Notes: generated from the sequence alone by a model not told the origin. DNA of 64,000 bases from Anopheles merus (GCF_017562075.2 NC_054085.1:10510259-10574258); one strand, 5' to 3'; counted from the first letter of the stretch, positions 25,442 to 39,700 are shown. A program made the numbers and translations.

Positions 25442-28400
25442 TTAAATACTGATTTTTTTTATTCTAATACAGTATGTTAATATAAAATGCACGAGGTGAA
25501 TAATGATGTGCACATTCGAAAGTGACTAGGAAAACCCTGTATTTTGATGTTGATGAAAAAATAAATCCAGAAACTGAAATTTTATACTGCAAATCATGAC
25601 AAGGTGTCGAAAATTCGACTTATAACGTGTTGAAAATCAGATGAAAGCAAATGAAATGTATTGTGCTGCTAATGAAATTTGTGACAGCTTAGCAAAATAC
25701 AAAGCACGGGTTGCATAGGCCATACCCAATTTAAAGCAACTTTCTACTACAACGGACCTCTCTAGCCTCTCTGTAAACCAACAATAATGCATCAAAAATG
25801 TTGGAACATTTAACATTTAATTGGCTTTTATAGTCTGTCTGTCAAAGAAATTATAGTGACTTTGGTCCTTATGGACTCTTTCGTCACATTGGCTTTTATA
25901 GAGCAAATATTTGAGCTACAACAGACAAAAAACAACTATACATTAACTAATTTGGATTGCTTACGTTTTTGTTTCAGACGTAAACAATCTACACTGAAAA
26001 TTAACAACCTGAGACGTGGATTCGTATTAAATGTTCAAACTTCATAAAACAGCAACAAATAATCTAAATAATCTTGAAAACAAAACCATAAACTGGAATG
26101 TGTCCCGGTAAATCCTGTAAAACAGATGAATATTGGAACAATACCTCGAATGAAGATGTGATTATTTATGCCTTGGTTTATTTCTTCAGTATCAACTCAA
26201 TCAGGACCAGTAGTTCCTTCCCTGGAAGTGGATGCATACAAAGTTTATTTTTTATATAATTTTCACTTCATTTTCATCAGCAATTTCTCTGCCAGACACG
26301 CACATGAAAATGACACAACAAAAAAACACACCTTTCATTGGCCATCAATTGCAGATGGTGACTTCCCGAGAGCATTTGACAGCTTCAATGTACTATTTTT
26401 TACCGGCTAAAGACATCCCATGACATCTCAATCGTAACTTCCCCCTTTTTCACGATTGGACATCAGTTTCGAGGCGCTCCCACAAGACCTACTGCTATTG
26501 ACAGAAGCATCACGGAACCATCAATCGACCGGTTCGCGAACGGCATATCAAACCTGTCCAGCGTCCCGAGCCCATGTTCAACCCTAGCGGTGATGGATGC
26601 CACATTGATGACGATGATGTCGCTCAATTTAAGCGCAACAAACAACCCGGGCTTTGATCACCCTTTTGGTTTCCGGGAAGGGGCTGGCGTTTGTACCGAA
26701 ATTATTCTGTCCCATGAAGTTTGGGATGGTATCAGCTGGAGACGAAAGTAATAAGTCACTGCACCGGGGTTGCGACAGGTCAGCAGCAGCTGGTTTCCCC
26801 TCGATTGACGTGGTTCGTTATCGGAACCCCTCGGTGTCTCAAAGAGAAAAGGCAGACAGACGAGTGACGTGGCAAAAGCCACTAATTAATAAGCGATGCA
26901 TTTTCCCGACTCATAAGCTGTCCGTTTGACGGCATAGTATATATCTTTCAGTTCGCAACCGTTTCAAAACAATGGGAGAGTACGAGGTCTTCCTCCTGGT
27001 GTTCGATGTTTGACCAAACTCAATTGAAATACTTCCCACCGGGGGGGACTTGGGCAAATGTTTCGTATCTTGCAAGATGAGCTCGGCGGGAATTATCGAG
27101 AAGAACGCCGTCCGAACGCCCGCTGAAGCTCGCTTGGGGATCTGTTTTATCTGTCAGCCTAGCCAGGACGGCTGCCAATGGCCATGCCAACCCACACACA
27201 CACACCAACACAGCAAGTCCTATCAAAAAGGACCAGTAGCAACGAAAGTCCCGGTTCTCTCAAGCCCTCCCCGGAAATCGGACGATAAATGTCTCCGGGT
27301 TTTTGGGGTTTTGGGACTGTCGTTTTGTACACTGTCCAGATTGTCGGCCAGAATCGCTCTCTGGCTTTTCCACTCACTCGCAACCCCCGTCTCAACCCGT
27401 ACACACACAATTTTTGCTGATACAATCAATTAATTGCTGCAAATGGTCCGGTAGCCGCTCGAGGTCAGCTTCCCGCCATGATCCAGCCCCGCGGGGTGAC
27501 GGCGTCACTGTCGGTGAAATGAAATGATCCGCAAAATGCAAAGTTAATCCGTACCGGATTTGGCACGTTACATGGAACCGACGACGACTACGACGACGAC
27601 GACTGTCGGTGCTTTCGGTGAGCTACGGTGCTACCACTACTACGACTACACTCCCGGCTTGCCAAAAACCGCACGAGCTGACGCCGGTACCGGATGTCAT
27701 TGTCGATGCTGGCTAGCTGGCTGCTCCTGTCGAATCGGGTGAAATCGGAACGTACCATTTGCGAATGGAGTACGTTATCGGTTGGAAGGTTTTGGCTTGG
27801 ACGGACGATACGGACACAGCTTTATCTGTAAGGACAGGACGGGGTTTTGGTACGATTTAGACACACAGCCAACCACACGCACGGGTCGCAAAGCTGCTGA
27901 CTGTGCTGCTGAGGACAATGGATTAATTTCTTAAGGTATGGAAGGTCCATTTTAGATTCCAATGACAACCGCAAAGGATGTAAAAAGCTTTAGTTCACGC
28001 GTTTTAAGATAGAAATCGAATAATTTGAAAATAAATTATAATAATACAAAGTATAGATTCATACACATTCTTTGTGCTGCAATTGTGGCTAAGGAATCCA
28101 GAAAACGGGGTATGAATGAGCATGGATTTAAAACTGATGAGTGTGTTTCTGAGGCTCATCAATGATCACATAATGATGATTAAGCATAATTCTCAACAAG
28201 TTCAACTGCTCGATAGAGCTCACCTGTGTAGTTGGTATGAAGAATCTTGGACTAGTTCTATGACTGATACATATTGAGGGCTACACCCAAGGCAAGTAGG
28301 GGTTCGTCGAGAGTTCCAAAAATGGTATGGGTACTGTATTAATACGTATGAATATTGTTGGAAAACGTTTGCTTCTCGCGAATAAAGTGAGAGAATTAAA

Positions 28401-28589
28401 TAGTTTAGGCGTCATTGTGCTGACACAATGCTAAAAAATAGTGGTTTTTTATTCCCTCGTATATTCGCTTGTACAACTTGTTCGCTTTTCTATCACCAAG
28501 GGCCGTTTCCGCAATGTTTCTCCCTTTTTATATGTTTTGAACCAGATCAAAACATCGTCTAGCCAGACAGATGTAGGTGCCTTACGAAT
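25442..28589. other. gene-free stretch, AT-rich then GC-moderate (26.2-27.9 kb)
   Basis: No supported gene or RNA. An ACG/GAC-rich tract lies at 27579-27604. Confidence 0.45.
27579..27604. repeat. (GAC)n microsatellite, slightly interrupted
   Basis: Runs of GAC/ACG units broken once by ACT. Confidence 0.8.
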
Positions 28590-29010
28590 GTTCCAAAGAA
28601 TCTGGAGGTTCTGGAGAGTGGATATGAGTTGAGAATCAGCTTCAGAACCGGTATGAGTAGAATATCAGTTTGATGGTCGCTATAGTATCAGTGAAAGTTC
28701 AGGATTTTATAAGCTCTGCAATAGCTTTGAAACTTCAGGATCATTTCCTGAATCCAGGTTTGGATCAATTACAAAACTTAGTCTTCAGAAAAAATACAGG
28801 TTCGGTACAGGCTCAGGAACCGAGCCAGAGGCAGTATTCACTTAAAAATAGTTTCAGGACAAGTACTGGTTCAGTGCGAGTTATTATTCCAATGTGGGTT
28901 AAATATTAGTTTCAGAAGCATTTTCAGTGTGCTATACATTGTAGGAACGGTACGTGCTCAGGATCAAATTTAGGTCTGATATGAGTTAAGAATCGGTTCT
29001 CTTACCCGCA
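28590..29010. repeat. decayed tandem repeat built on a TTCAGGA/GGTTC theme
   Basis: Recurring words such as AGTTCAGGAT, CTTCAGGATC, AGGTTCGGTACAGG, GCTCAGGA, TGGTTCAGTG and GCTCAGGATC occur every few tens of bases on the plus strand. This suggests an old minisatellite that has lost its exact period. There is no open frame. Confidence 0.45.
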
Positions 29011-32000
29011 TCCATATACTCCGGTATCATACTACTCAACCATAAGTGATGCATATGTAATAGCACTTGCCAAATTTCTGTATGGCTTCTTGCTGACAAA
29101 AATCTCTTTCCGTAGCATTAGCTTGAATCCCATTTTATTACGTTATTCAGATATGCCTACATTGAAAGATGTTTATTCATGATTGTTTTTATTTCATTTC
29201 AAGCCATCCGTGTTGATTAAAGTCCGTTTTGATCATTGTAGAAAGTTTATCTATAGTCAGTGTTCAGAGTTTTCAACAAGAAACATCAGCAAATTACTTC
29301 TGACAAGGGATTCATTTGCATTTCCAGCAAAACCCTATTTAACCGCTCGAATGAAACAACATCGTTTCAAAGCGCAATAAAATATTTGCTACACAAGGTA
29401 TGCAATAATAGCACAGCAACAGGTACAAAACCAATGGCGCAGCATTACACAGATGATTGCTGTGAAATAGGAACAATCCTTCCCAGTCAGCCGTACCTAC
29501 ACGGAACGGAAAATCCCACCCAATCAGTTGTGAGAAAATTAATCTCAACGAAATGTGCAACAAACATTCCAAGGGAGAAAATGCTCATTATGCTTGGAAG
29601 GAAAAAGTTGCAGCCAGCTTGAAATGACTCTTGGATTCTGAAGAATTTCACCCATTTCCAATCTCGCACATGCACGTGAAGCGTGTAAACCACCTCTCGC
29701 TAGCCAGACAAAGACAAGGAGCGTTAGAAGCAAAAACTGCACCTTTCAGAATCGTGAACGACACACCGTGACAGTGAGCTCATATTTCATTACGAAAAAT
29801 ATTGTCCAGCAATGCATCCTCCGTGTCTCCAGTGTTTTCAGCTTCGAGCACAAAAACACAAACACACACACACACAGACACACTACGGGGAGGAAAAACT
29901 ACCAGCTCGACAGCTTTACCCTGCTTTGCTGGTTCCATTTTCCACGCTGTAAGCTGCTTTTGCTGCTTTTTTGTGCAACGCGTATAATGTGTACCTTTTT
30001 ACCGAATGGGTACGCGAATGGCAAAACCGTCAACCGATTCACGAGAAACGTGATCTTTCTGCGACATATACCCGGGAACGGGTGTGACAGCTCTTCGCAA
30101 GGAGTTTTCGGTCGCATCCCGAGCAAAGCCAGCGTAACTAGATATGCCGTGCCGAGGGAGGTGAGGAAGGATGCACCAACCGGGTTGCAGAATTGCTGAT
30201 CGTGCACCGGCAAGACGCGATTATGCAGCTGGCAAATATTATCGCTCGCTCGAAATCGTGCCCCAACGGGTGCGATGTGTTGCATACGCGGGGAGATCTC
30301 CCCAAAACGCTCTCCACCTCTGATGCGCACGCGCTCGTCACACACTAATTGACAGCCGGTAAGTGGCGTTCATTAGGGTGTGTGTGTGTGTGTGTGAGTG
30401 TGTGTGGACTAAACTTGCAGCCCTGGGACGGTGATGGCGTTGTCAGGTGAAATAAAATCGGAGGCACCTCGTAATGTGTCGACACGACGACATGCTGCTG
30501 TAGGGTGTGGAATGTCCCAAAGGGACGTTGAAAGGATTGCGTTACGAATTTCAAACTGACGGTCTTGTTTTATGAAGCTATTCTTTCCCGAAATGCAACC
30601 CATTATGATTGGGACACTCGTCTCATTATTGCCACCAGAGAGAAGGACCGGGGAGATGAATTCAAGTTCTTTAGAATCATTCCCTAACTGGCCCAATGCT
30701 TGCCGTAAACGTTAAGAGTTATTAATTATACATCCATATTATTTTATTACTCTCCAGGGCACTGTACGATAGAAGTATCAACAATAAAAACCAAAAACTA
30801 TCACACACACACTCACATGAACACAGGACTGCAAAACTAATCCCATCCGATGGACCGTTATCGGGCGTAAGGTCGAATGTTTTCACTACACTCCAAAATC
30901 CGTACCGTCGTCATTTGCATGAAATTGAATCTAGGGGACGAGCGTAGAAGTGCTGCAAGCGTATCGGGAACGTTTACTTAATGCCTTAAGATTGTGAACC
31001 TTTTACCCATTATCCACTCGATTCCTTTCGATTGTCCTTTTTTTGGCTGGCTCACTGGTTGTTGTTCTCGTTGGTTCTTGATGCCCAGTACGTTTATGCT
31101 AATCGCACAGGGAGCCTGGTTTGGGGTACGGTAGAAGATGTTAACATACTCCTTTGAGGGTTTGTAAAGTGTTTGTTCAGTTGGTGGGGAATGGAAAGGA
31201 AGTACGTACCGCATGGAATCGCTTTCTTGGTCAATTTTGAGTAAAGGTGGCATATTATTATTTCCGTAATGTCATGGAAATAGATTATAAATGTAAATGA
31301 TTATAAAATATGCATAAAATAAATGGATTGGTTTCAATTATGCTCAACCTTTTGTTGTTTTGCATGTAAACTTCTAAAAGTAAAAATTAAATAAAGTAAT
31401 CAAAACAAACAATTAAAAATATAATCATTCAACTAACAAAAAGTAAAAAAAAATCAAATGTTAAATACAGCGCAATCCGTTAGTGAAACTGTTTAACGAT
31501 TACCAACGAGCGATGTACGAGTTTATCGTCTAAACTTTTACAAATACTCTACTACAAATACACAAAAAAATCCAGATCAAAAGATCAATTTACAATCCAC
31601 ACAAACAAACATTTTCTCAAACGATCTTCAGCTCAAATAGTATCCGATAGCAAAGAGTTCATTTTAATTCGCAACTCAAAACAACATTCAAACTCTAACT
31701 TCCACTAAAAACGACCAGTAATTGAAGACACGGTCGCTCTATCTCTTGTACTCTATTTCCTTCGCCTTTCTCTAAGCTCACTGTTTTGCACTTGTACAAT
31801 CATCATCATCACAATCGTACGGAGCAAGCGGTCGAAACCATTCAAACCATTCCAAAACCACCGAAGCAACGGATGTGATTTGCTTTATCTGCTTTATTCG
31901 AGTTCGATTCCCATACGGCTACACAAGCCGGAAACTTTTGAAAGATTTCCAATGGCATACTGTATGCGGAGGGGAGGATTTTAACAAAACAAAAATCACA

Positions 32001-35000
32001 AATAAGCAAAAATTATATCGTTCCTGCCAATCCCTGGTCCTGCTCCTGCTGATGCTACTGCTGCAATCATGCAAAACTGGTCCCGAAACGAAACCCCCCT
32101 TTTTCCCATGAAATCGCTTCCGTTTTGCGTAGTTAACACAACTTCAGCACACCGAAGGCTACCCCGGGACTGATTGCATCAACCCAGCTGCCTTCTTCTT
32201 GCATTTTGTTTTTCTTCCGTTTCTGACTCTTCACTGTACACACTGATTGTTCCGCACTGTGTTCCGCTCTTCAAAAATCCACTGCTAAAGAAAAGCGTTG
32301 TCGTTAAAGTGAAAATGTTCCGATTGTTCCGCCGGCCCTTTCTTTTGCAGCGGAGCGCGTTTTGGTGGTTGGGGTTTGTTAAGCAATTCAAATCACCGAG
32401 TGCACTGCACATGCACAGCAATCGGAGAGCAAAATGATCTTACCACTGAGGGGGGAAGGGTACCAGTAAAGGCAAAAAACACATACACGCACACATCCAA
32501 CCATTCTCCTACAGCGTAAGTATCAGAGGAGCAATTTTGGAAGTTGTTTGAAAACGATTCAAACGAACCAAAAATAAGGTGGCCGCCGTTTGCCGGCGTT
32601 GGTATTGTCGCAGTCGTTTTTCGGTGGGTTAAACCGTTCCGTCGTCTTCCGGGGACGACCAAACGGGTGACGGTCGAGTTGCAGATGATTGCATCTCTTC
32701 ACGGCTGCATTCCGCAGTGGTAAAACGAGAAAGATCGGGTGTGTGTGTGTGGTAGCATTTCCTTTTCTTGCGAGCGGACTCCAGCTCGTACGCTTAGGAA
32801 AGTTCGTTTAGGATTATCGACAATAAGCAAGGCGGTTGTTTCTGAATTGGAAGGTGGCCAGGACCCCTTTTTTCGCTCGTCCTATTGGCTTTGGTTCGAC
32901 GGAACAGGGAAAAGCGTACCAATCGAGCGCATTCCTGGTACTGGCATTGTGACGTTTCACACAGCTCGCACCGTACCGATCTCTTTTGCCATTAGCGCCA
33001 TTACACCAGGGTATTTCTTCGAGTTTTGGTTGGAATTTTACAATGCAAGGTTCAGCAGCCCTACTCCACTACAGCTAGTTGTGAGTGGATTTTCGGACTG
33101 AGAGTTTACTTATTTTCCACATTGGTAATGGTGATGGTGAAAATTCGACTTTGGCTGTTATTTCGTGTCCAACGTGTCCAATGCAACCAACGACAAGGCG
33201 TGCAAGATCAACTAGTAAAACGAGCGGACCAATTTTCCCTTGAATGTTGGGCTCCGTGTGCAGTCGATTGTTACTGGAGCCCGGGTATGCATAGTTCATC
33301 ATGATCCATCAAATGCAGCTAAGGAACTATGCACGCGGAAGCTTTGTTGAACTCACAATTGCCACGTAAAGCGTTTTGTACTTCAATCGTGCTATGCAAT
33401 GGAAGGGTTGTCTGCTCCGACGAATATTTTGAAGGAGAAATTGAAATTTTAAGCATCAAATCATTGCAATGTTTACTCCACAAGCTAAAGACAGAATTAA
33501 TGTGAAAAATTAAATGAAATATAACAATACTTTGATGGGCTGAGATCCAGTTACGCTATAATACCCTAAGACATAGTTACCGCGCGGTCTGAAGTAAACC
33601 ATACGGTTTAAAAAACATTTAAATTGTAATGGAACATTAAAGACATCTAATTCAATAATTCAACGGTGAAAAATAAAATAAAATACAGTCAAAGTAAAAA
33701 ACATATAAAAATTTTTAGCCAGTATAATTACACTTCACTGCATTAAAATATTTAAGCTAAAATTTGACTAACAAGAAAAGATTAATAATAATTATCCGCC
33801 AGGTAAAATGTTGAAAATAATATAAAAAGATTATAAAAACTGTTAAAAGACAATAACAAAAATATTTTATATCATCCGGGTCGAAGGACCAAAGCATCAT
33901 ACAACTCCATATAACATATCACAAACAATTATTGAACGCTAAAGCAGTACTGCATTCAATTAAATGCTATCACCTGACATTAACTGAGCTACAATCCTTC
34001 AACAAATACCTCAAATTAACCAGAACGATATCTTTATCACAATAACCCCTCGATCACACCTGCATTCTCAAAGCAGGGAAAATCTCGCACCCTAAATCCC
34101 GCCCATTCGCGCTAGTTCGCTAGCTGTTAACATTGTAATCCCTGCCGCACATTCCAGCGAACGGCGCCACCAATTATTGATCTTATTTATCGCTTCGATG
34201 AATGATTTTAATTGATTTATAATCCAGCCCGGGTCAACACTGCTCAGCCCAAGCGCCGCGGCCCGAGTGCGCCCGTGTGCGTAGAGATAATGACTTACCC
34301 CACAAACATTATCATTACCATAATCGGCAGCACAACCAGCACCAGCTAGCGGCAGTAGCATCATTATGGTATCAAGCGACAGGCGCACAATTTACTCAAT
34401 GAGCTGGAATAAAAAATGGACGCTCCCCAATTAAACGAACAACGAATCTGCTCAAATTTCGCTTCACTTTATATCGCTTCAAAAATAATCCCAACCGACC
34501 TGAAACGCTCCGTGACGGTTGCATCGATAGAGTCAACTTCGTTGGCAACAAAAATGGCACCGGCTGCAAAGTGTCCACCACATTTCGCGAAGGAAGATGG
34601 GCACAAAGCATCCGTTTTTCCACACACGTAGAAAATGTATGCAGAAAATAGATTCAACATTACGAAAGTTTAATCGGCTTAACTGCTTAATTTGTGGGTG
34701 TGCCGTCACAACCGGGGAGATGGTGTGTATCGAGCGGCCGAACAACCGAAAGCGAAAATATTATCAACTTTCGCCCTAATTGAAACATAAGCAGTTTAGC
34801 TTGCCAAGTGCAACAGCACTGCATGTGTCAATCGGAGTGATGATGTCGGGAAGATGAATGACGCTGGCGACAATGCCATCGGGAGAGAGTTTCATCGTGG
34901 AGTAGGGCAGAGGAATTAAGAATGTACAACATTTTCGCTTTCCCTGCAAATCGGGAAAGCTCTTTACCTTCGTTGGACAAATTACTGCTGGAAAATACGG

Positions 35001-36600
35001 CACCAACCTGGTACAGCTTTGTCTCAGTTTTGTGTGTGTGTATGTCGCTTGAAACTTTCCCCATTTTCCTAACGTACGCAGCCCGCGCTACATTTAAACG
35101 ATTCATTCCCATTTTAATAGAGCAAAGGAAGGATAGCGAACTCATTTTACTGGCGACTGATTCCCCAATAGCAGACGTTCCATGGAGCGCGGAAAATTCA
35201 ACCTTCTACCCGCTCCCAAATATTAATGCAGGGTGTACAGCACGGATTAAAACTTTCCTTTGATTATGCTGATCGGATTTGAACCGCTCGGCAGCACGCC
35301 GGACCGGAAAGGATCGGTGGTTCGCTGACGTTAAAGCCTTCGTCCTGTACCTCCGGGGGCTTGGCACGTTTTCGAGCAAAAGCTGTGTAAATATATTAAC
35401 CGGCTACCTTCAAAGGTTGAGGCAAGACAACAGCAATATCACCGAAAACAAGAAACAACACATCTAAACATTGGCAGGAAGGAGTTGTATGTCTTTGCGA
35501 GCTTTCAGCCAAAGTGTCACCCAAAGGAAGGGGGATTCGAAAGCAGCTCAGCAAGGTAAATTAATTAATCCAGCATTTTGGAGCCTTTCTCCCCCCAAGG
35601 AGCGTTGGGAGCTGATAAAAAGATGTAGAATTAATGTCAGCACGAGAGTTTGTGAATGGAGTTGGGAAGCATTGGTGTAGCAAATTGAGGAAAAGTCACC
35701 ACCAGTTGAGAAAAGATTTATAAACAAGGTGTTTCGACGATGATGGTAAGAATGAAACAGATGATATTCACAACAATTTTACAAACAAATTGGTCGTATT
35801 TTTCGTTTCTTTTATTTTTTGCTTAACTGAAGAGTAATTAACTGATAAGAAACGTATGAGCTGCTTCTTCATTCTGTTTAATTAATATTGTTTTGAGTTT
35901 TTCGGAACACATATTGGCCAAACAAAACATTTTTTATAAATTGCGTGTAGCCTAAGAGGACAAGTGATAATTTTTAAGCAGGGCAGTGAGAAACAATAAT
36001 GTAACCGCTAATAACATCTAAACTCTTGGCTGAACTCATACGTGTACGATCGCTTTCGAAACTTATTCAGTACCTTGCAGCCAGATAGTCAGTCCTTGTT
36101 ATGAGTGGGACGATCCATTAAAAGCTTGAAAACATCACGGTCATATAATTGTGTCGTTCAAGTTGACGACTGTAACACGGAACCGCAAAATAGCGCACAG
36201 TAAATACTACCGTGCCCCAATTGTCCTAAACACATCAACGACAGCTTCTTTAAATGCTATCATTGGAGTTTCATTTCGACGCGGAACTCAGCGCCGATGT
36301 TTTGGTGAACCGTGAGAACAGAGCGATATGACACATTACATAAGCACGGTGCTTATCACCCCAGCATGTACACAGTACTTTTGTTGCAGATAATCGGGCC
36401 TCTACTACTGTAGATTTAATACCAACAGAAGTACAGTATCTGTTTTTGTAAACATCAATACAGTAATCACACTGTAACAGTCTTTCAAAGAGTAACTGTA
36501 TGTTTTGCTTTTATTTTTTTACTGTGATTAAAGAGAAGCATAAAAGGTTTTATTCTTATCGAACAAAGGTCTTGAAGAAGATTATGCATGAAGCATGATT
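29011..36600. other. gene-free stretch upstream of the TEP gene
   Basis: GC-moderate blocks (29.6-31.3, 31.7-33.3, 34.1-35.7 kb) alternate with AT-rich ones. All frames are short, overlap on both strands, and lack domains. I see (AC)n at 29861-29876, (GT)n at 30377-30406 and (GT)n at 32739-32752. The block 34130-34400 combines homeodomain-type words (TTAATTGATTTAT) with a GC core and could be regulatory; this is impression only. Confidence 0.45.
30377..30406. repeat. (GT)n microsatellite
   Basis: About 15 GT units with one GA interruption. Confidence 0.85.
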
Positions 36601-36607
36601 TGCGACT

Positions 36608-36618
36608 GGGAAATCCCC
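36608..36618 (+). promoter_or_regulatory. candidate NF-kappaB (Rel) binding site
   Basis: GGGAAATCCCC fits the kappaB consensus GGGRNNYYCC. It lies about 60 bp upstream of the putative initiator and 110 bp upstream of the TEP start codon. Insect TEP genes are known to be induced through Rel factors, so position and family agree. Binding is inferred, not shown. Confidence 0.5.
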
Positions 36619-36666
36619 AACATCAACAACACAGCTTCACCGATAGGGATGCATACCGTTCGTGTT

Positions 36667-36671
36667 TCAGT
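36667..36671 (+). promoter_or_regulatory. candidate transcription start (arthropod initiator TCAGT) with DPE-like element
   Basis: TCAGT in GTTTCAGTTC matches the arthropod Inr. With its A (36669) as +1, AGGCG falls at +28 to +32, where a downstream promoter element would be expected. No TATA box is seen 25-35 bp upstream. This would give a 5' UTR of about 59 nt. Confidence 0.4.
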
Positions 36672-36727
36672 TCATTGGTAGACTGCATCCGAAGCAGGCG
36701 CAAAATCGCAAAACCTCCAAACCAACC

Positions 36728-39700
36728 ATGTGGCAGCTCATAAGGTCGCGAATATTAACGGTGATAATCTTTATAAGTGCTGTTCATGGGTAAGAACAAA
36801 CGCGGTGGAAGTGCTGAGCGAATTCATGCAGTTGAAAATAATTTGGAAACTACGTGTTGTTTAAGGCTTCTTTTCGTGGGTCCAAAATTCATCCGGGACA
36901 ACCAGAGCTACACACTGACGATCAGCAACTTTTACTCAAATCCAAGGAAAATGTACTTGATGGTACAGCTGGAAGGCCAAACAGATAATGGTTTAAGCGT
37001 TTTGAACATCACCAAGATGATCGATGTGCGAAGTAATTCTATCCGGATGATCAGTTTCAGCGTAAGAAGAGTACTTTAAAGCTACAAGGTTTACAACTAA
37101 TTTGCGCTTTTGCAGATTCCAGATAATCTGTCAACTGGTGACTACAAAATAACCATCGATGGACAACAAGGTTTTAACTTTCATATGGAGACAGACCTGT
37201 TTTATCTAAAAAAATCGGTAGCAGGGCTAATACAGGTCGATAAGCCCGTATTTAAACCTGACGATACGGTGAACTTCCGTGTGATCGTGCTGGACACGGA
37301 GCTAAAGCCGCCAGCGGGAGTCAAATCGGTTTATGTAACTATCCGAGATCCTCAGCGCAATGTGATTCGCAAATGGTCCACGGCAAAGTTGTATAACGGT
37401 GTGTTCGAAGGTGATCTGCAAATAGCGCCTACTCCAATGCTCGGGGTCTGGAATATCTTGGTGCAGGTGGAGGGAGAAAAGCTTGTGTCAAAGACGTTTG
37501 AGGTAAAGGAGTATGTGTTGTCAACGTTCGACGTGCAGGTCATGCCATCGGTGATTCCACTGGAAGAACATCAAGCTCTAAATCTTACAATCGAAGCATA
37601 CTATCACTTTGGTAAGCCAGCGCAAGGAGTGGCCAAGGTGGAGCTATACCTAGACGAGGATATGATAGATCAAAAGAAAGAACTGACTGTGTACGGAAAG
37701 GGACAGGTAGAGTTACGCTTTGACAATTTTACACTGGAAGCAGATCAGCAGGATGTGCGAGTGAAGGTGACGTTCATCGAGGACTACACAAGTAAGAATC
37801 GTGTTCGAGATACCGTTGCTAACAGTGATTAAATAAGAAATATATCTTCATAGATCGTACGGTGGTCAAACAGTCACACATCACGGTATATAGGTATGCG
37901 TACCGAGCAGAGTTGATAAAAGAGAATCCACAGTTTCGTCCAGGGCTTCCGTTCAAGTGTGCGTTTCAGTTTACACACCATGATGGAACACCGGCTAAAG
38001 GCATTACCGGTAAGGTGGAGGTATCCGAAGTAGGATTCGAAACGACAGCAACAAGTGATAACGATGGGTTGATCTATCTCGAGCTGCAACCACGTGAGGG
38101 TACTGAATATCTCGGTATTCACGTATGTATATAGAACGATTATTTAATGGTAGACAAAGTATCTTGAAGGGTCAGTTCTTTTGCAGTTTAATGCTGTTGA
38201 TGGATTCTTTTTTTATGAAGATGTGAATAAGGTAAAAACGGTTACGGATGCTTACATTAAACTGGAGCTGAAATCACCGTGAGTTATAGCTTGCTACAAA
38301 TCGAAATTACAATTGTAACGCTTAATATAACCTGACTCATTCTAGCATCAACCTGAACAAATTGATACGATTCATTGTAACGTGCACGGAGCGCATGAAT
38401 TTCTTCGTGTACTATGTTGTGTCAAAGAGCAACATCGTCGATGCAGGCTTCGTGCGGCCAAAAAATGAGACTTCGTGCGGGTATTGGGGCTGAACGTTCC
38501 TACTGCAACTGTACGCAACGGAAAAGATGTTTCCAAAGGCGAAAATGCTTGTAGCTACCGTAACCGGCCGCACTGTGGTGTACGACTACATAAACCTCAA
38601 TTTCCAAGTGCTTCGCAATAATGTAAGTAATTGTATGTCATGTTGTTTAACGTAACACTTATTCATGTTGTGTGAAATCAGTTCACTTTAAGCATTGACG
38701 AGCAACAGATTAAGCCGGGACGACAAATCGAGCTGAGCATGTCTGGACGCCCAGGAGCGTACGTTGGGCTGGCCGCCTATGACAAAGCCTTGGTTTTGTT
38801 CAACCAGAACCACGACCTGTTCTGGGAAGACTTCTTGAAGGCGTTTGACGGGTTCCATGTTCATAATGAAGGTGAATTTGACCAGTTGCACGTAAGTATA
38901 AAGAGTCCAACATATATATCTAGTGAGGATTTAAAAGGACATAATGGATGATTCGTTTTTAAAGACCATGGGACTGTTTGCCAGGACACTGGATGACTTC
39001 GTATTTCAAAATTACAATCATAAAACAGAGCGCAATGGACAGCAGATGGAACAAATGGTGGTCAGGAAACAGTTTGTGGAGTCATGGCTTTGGAAGAATG
39101 CGACCATTGGAAGCTCGGGTAGTCTCAAGCTGACTGAGGTTGTGCCGGATACAACGACCTCTTGGTATCTTACGGCCTTCTCGATCGATCCCGTCGTCGG
39201 GTTGGGTATCATTAAGAAACCGATCGAGTTCACAACAGTTCAGCCGTTTGTCATTATGGAAAGCTTGCCATATTCAATCAAGCGAGGTGAGGCGATTGAG
39301 ATACAATTTATTCTTATCAGCAGCCTTCAAGAAGAGCACACCGTTGACGTGACGCTGTACAATGAGTATAATGAGATGGAGTTCATAGGACGTTCGATTG
39401 CTAGTAGGTATCAATGGGGATAACGACATTGAATTACTTATCTTGAATGTATAATTTGGTTCTAGACGTAAGCTACACCAAATCGGTTAGCGTTCTACCG
39501 AAGGTGGGAAAGCCGATTTCATTCCTGGTGAAAGCAAAGAAGCTCGGTGAGATGATGGTTCGTGTGAAAGCCTCTATAGCAAATGGAATTGCGGCGGATG
39601 CACTGGAGAAGGTGATACGGGTCACGCCAGAAAGCTTGGTACAGTCAGGAGTGGAATCGTTCGGATTTTTCATGAACACGTACCAGAATCGAACGTTTAT

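Noticed and set aside
38481..38528. A cryptic intron that would remove the TEP stop codon (GT at 38481)
   Set aside because: The only nearby AG sites would give an intron of under 50 bp and would delete residues that match the family (LLQL...ATEK).
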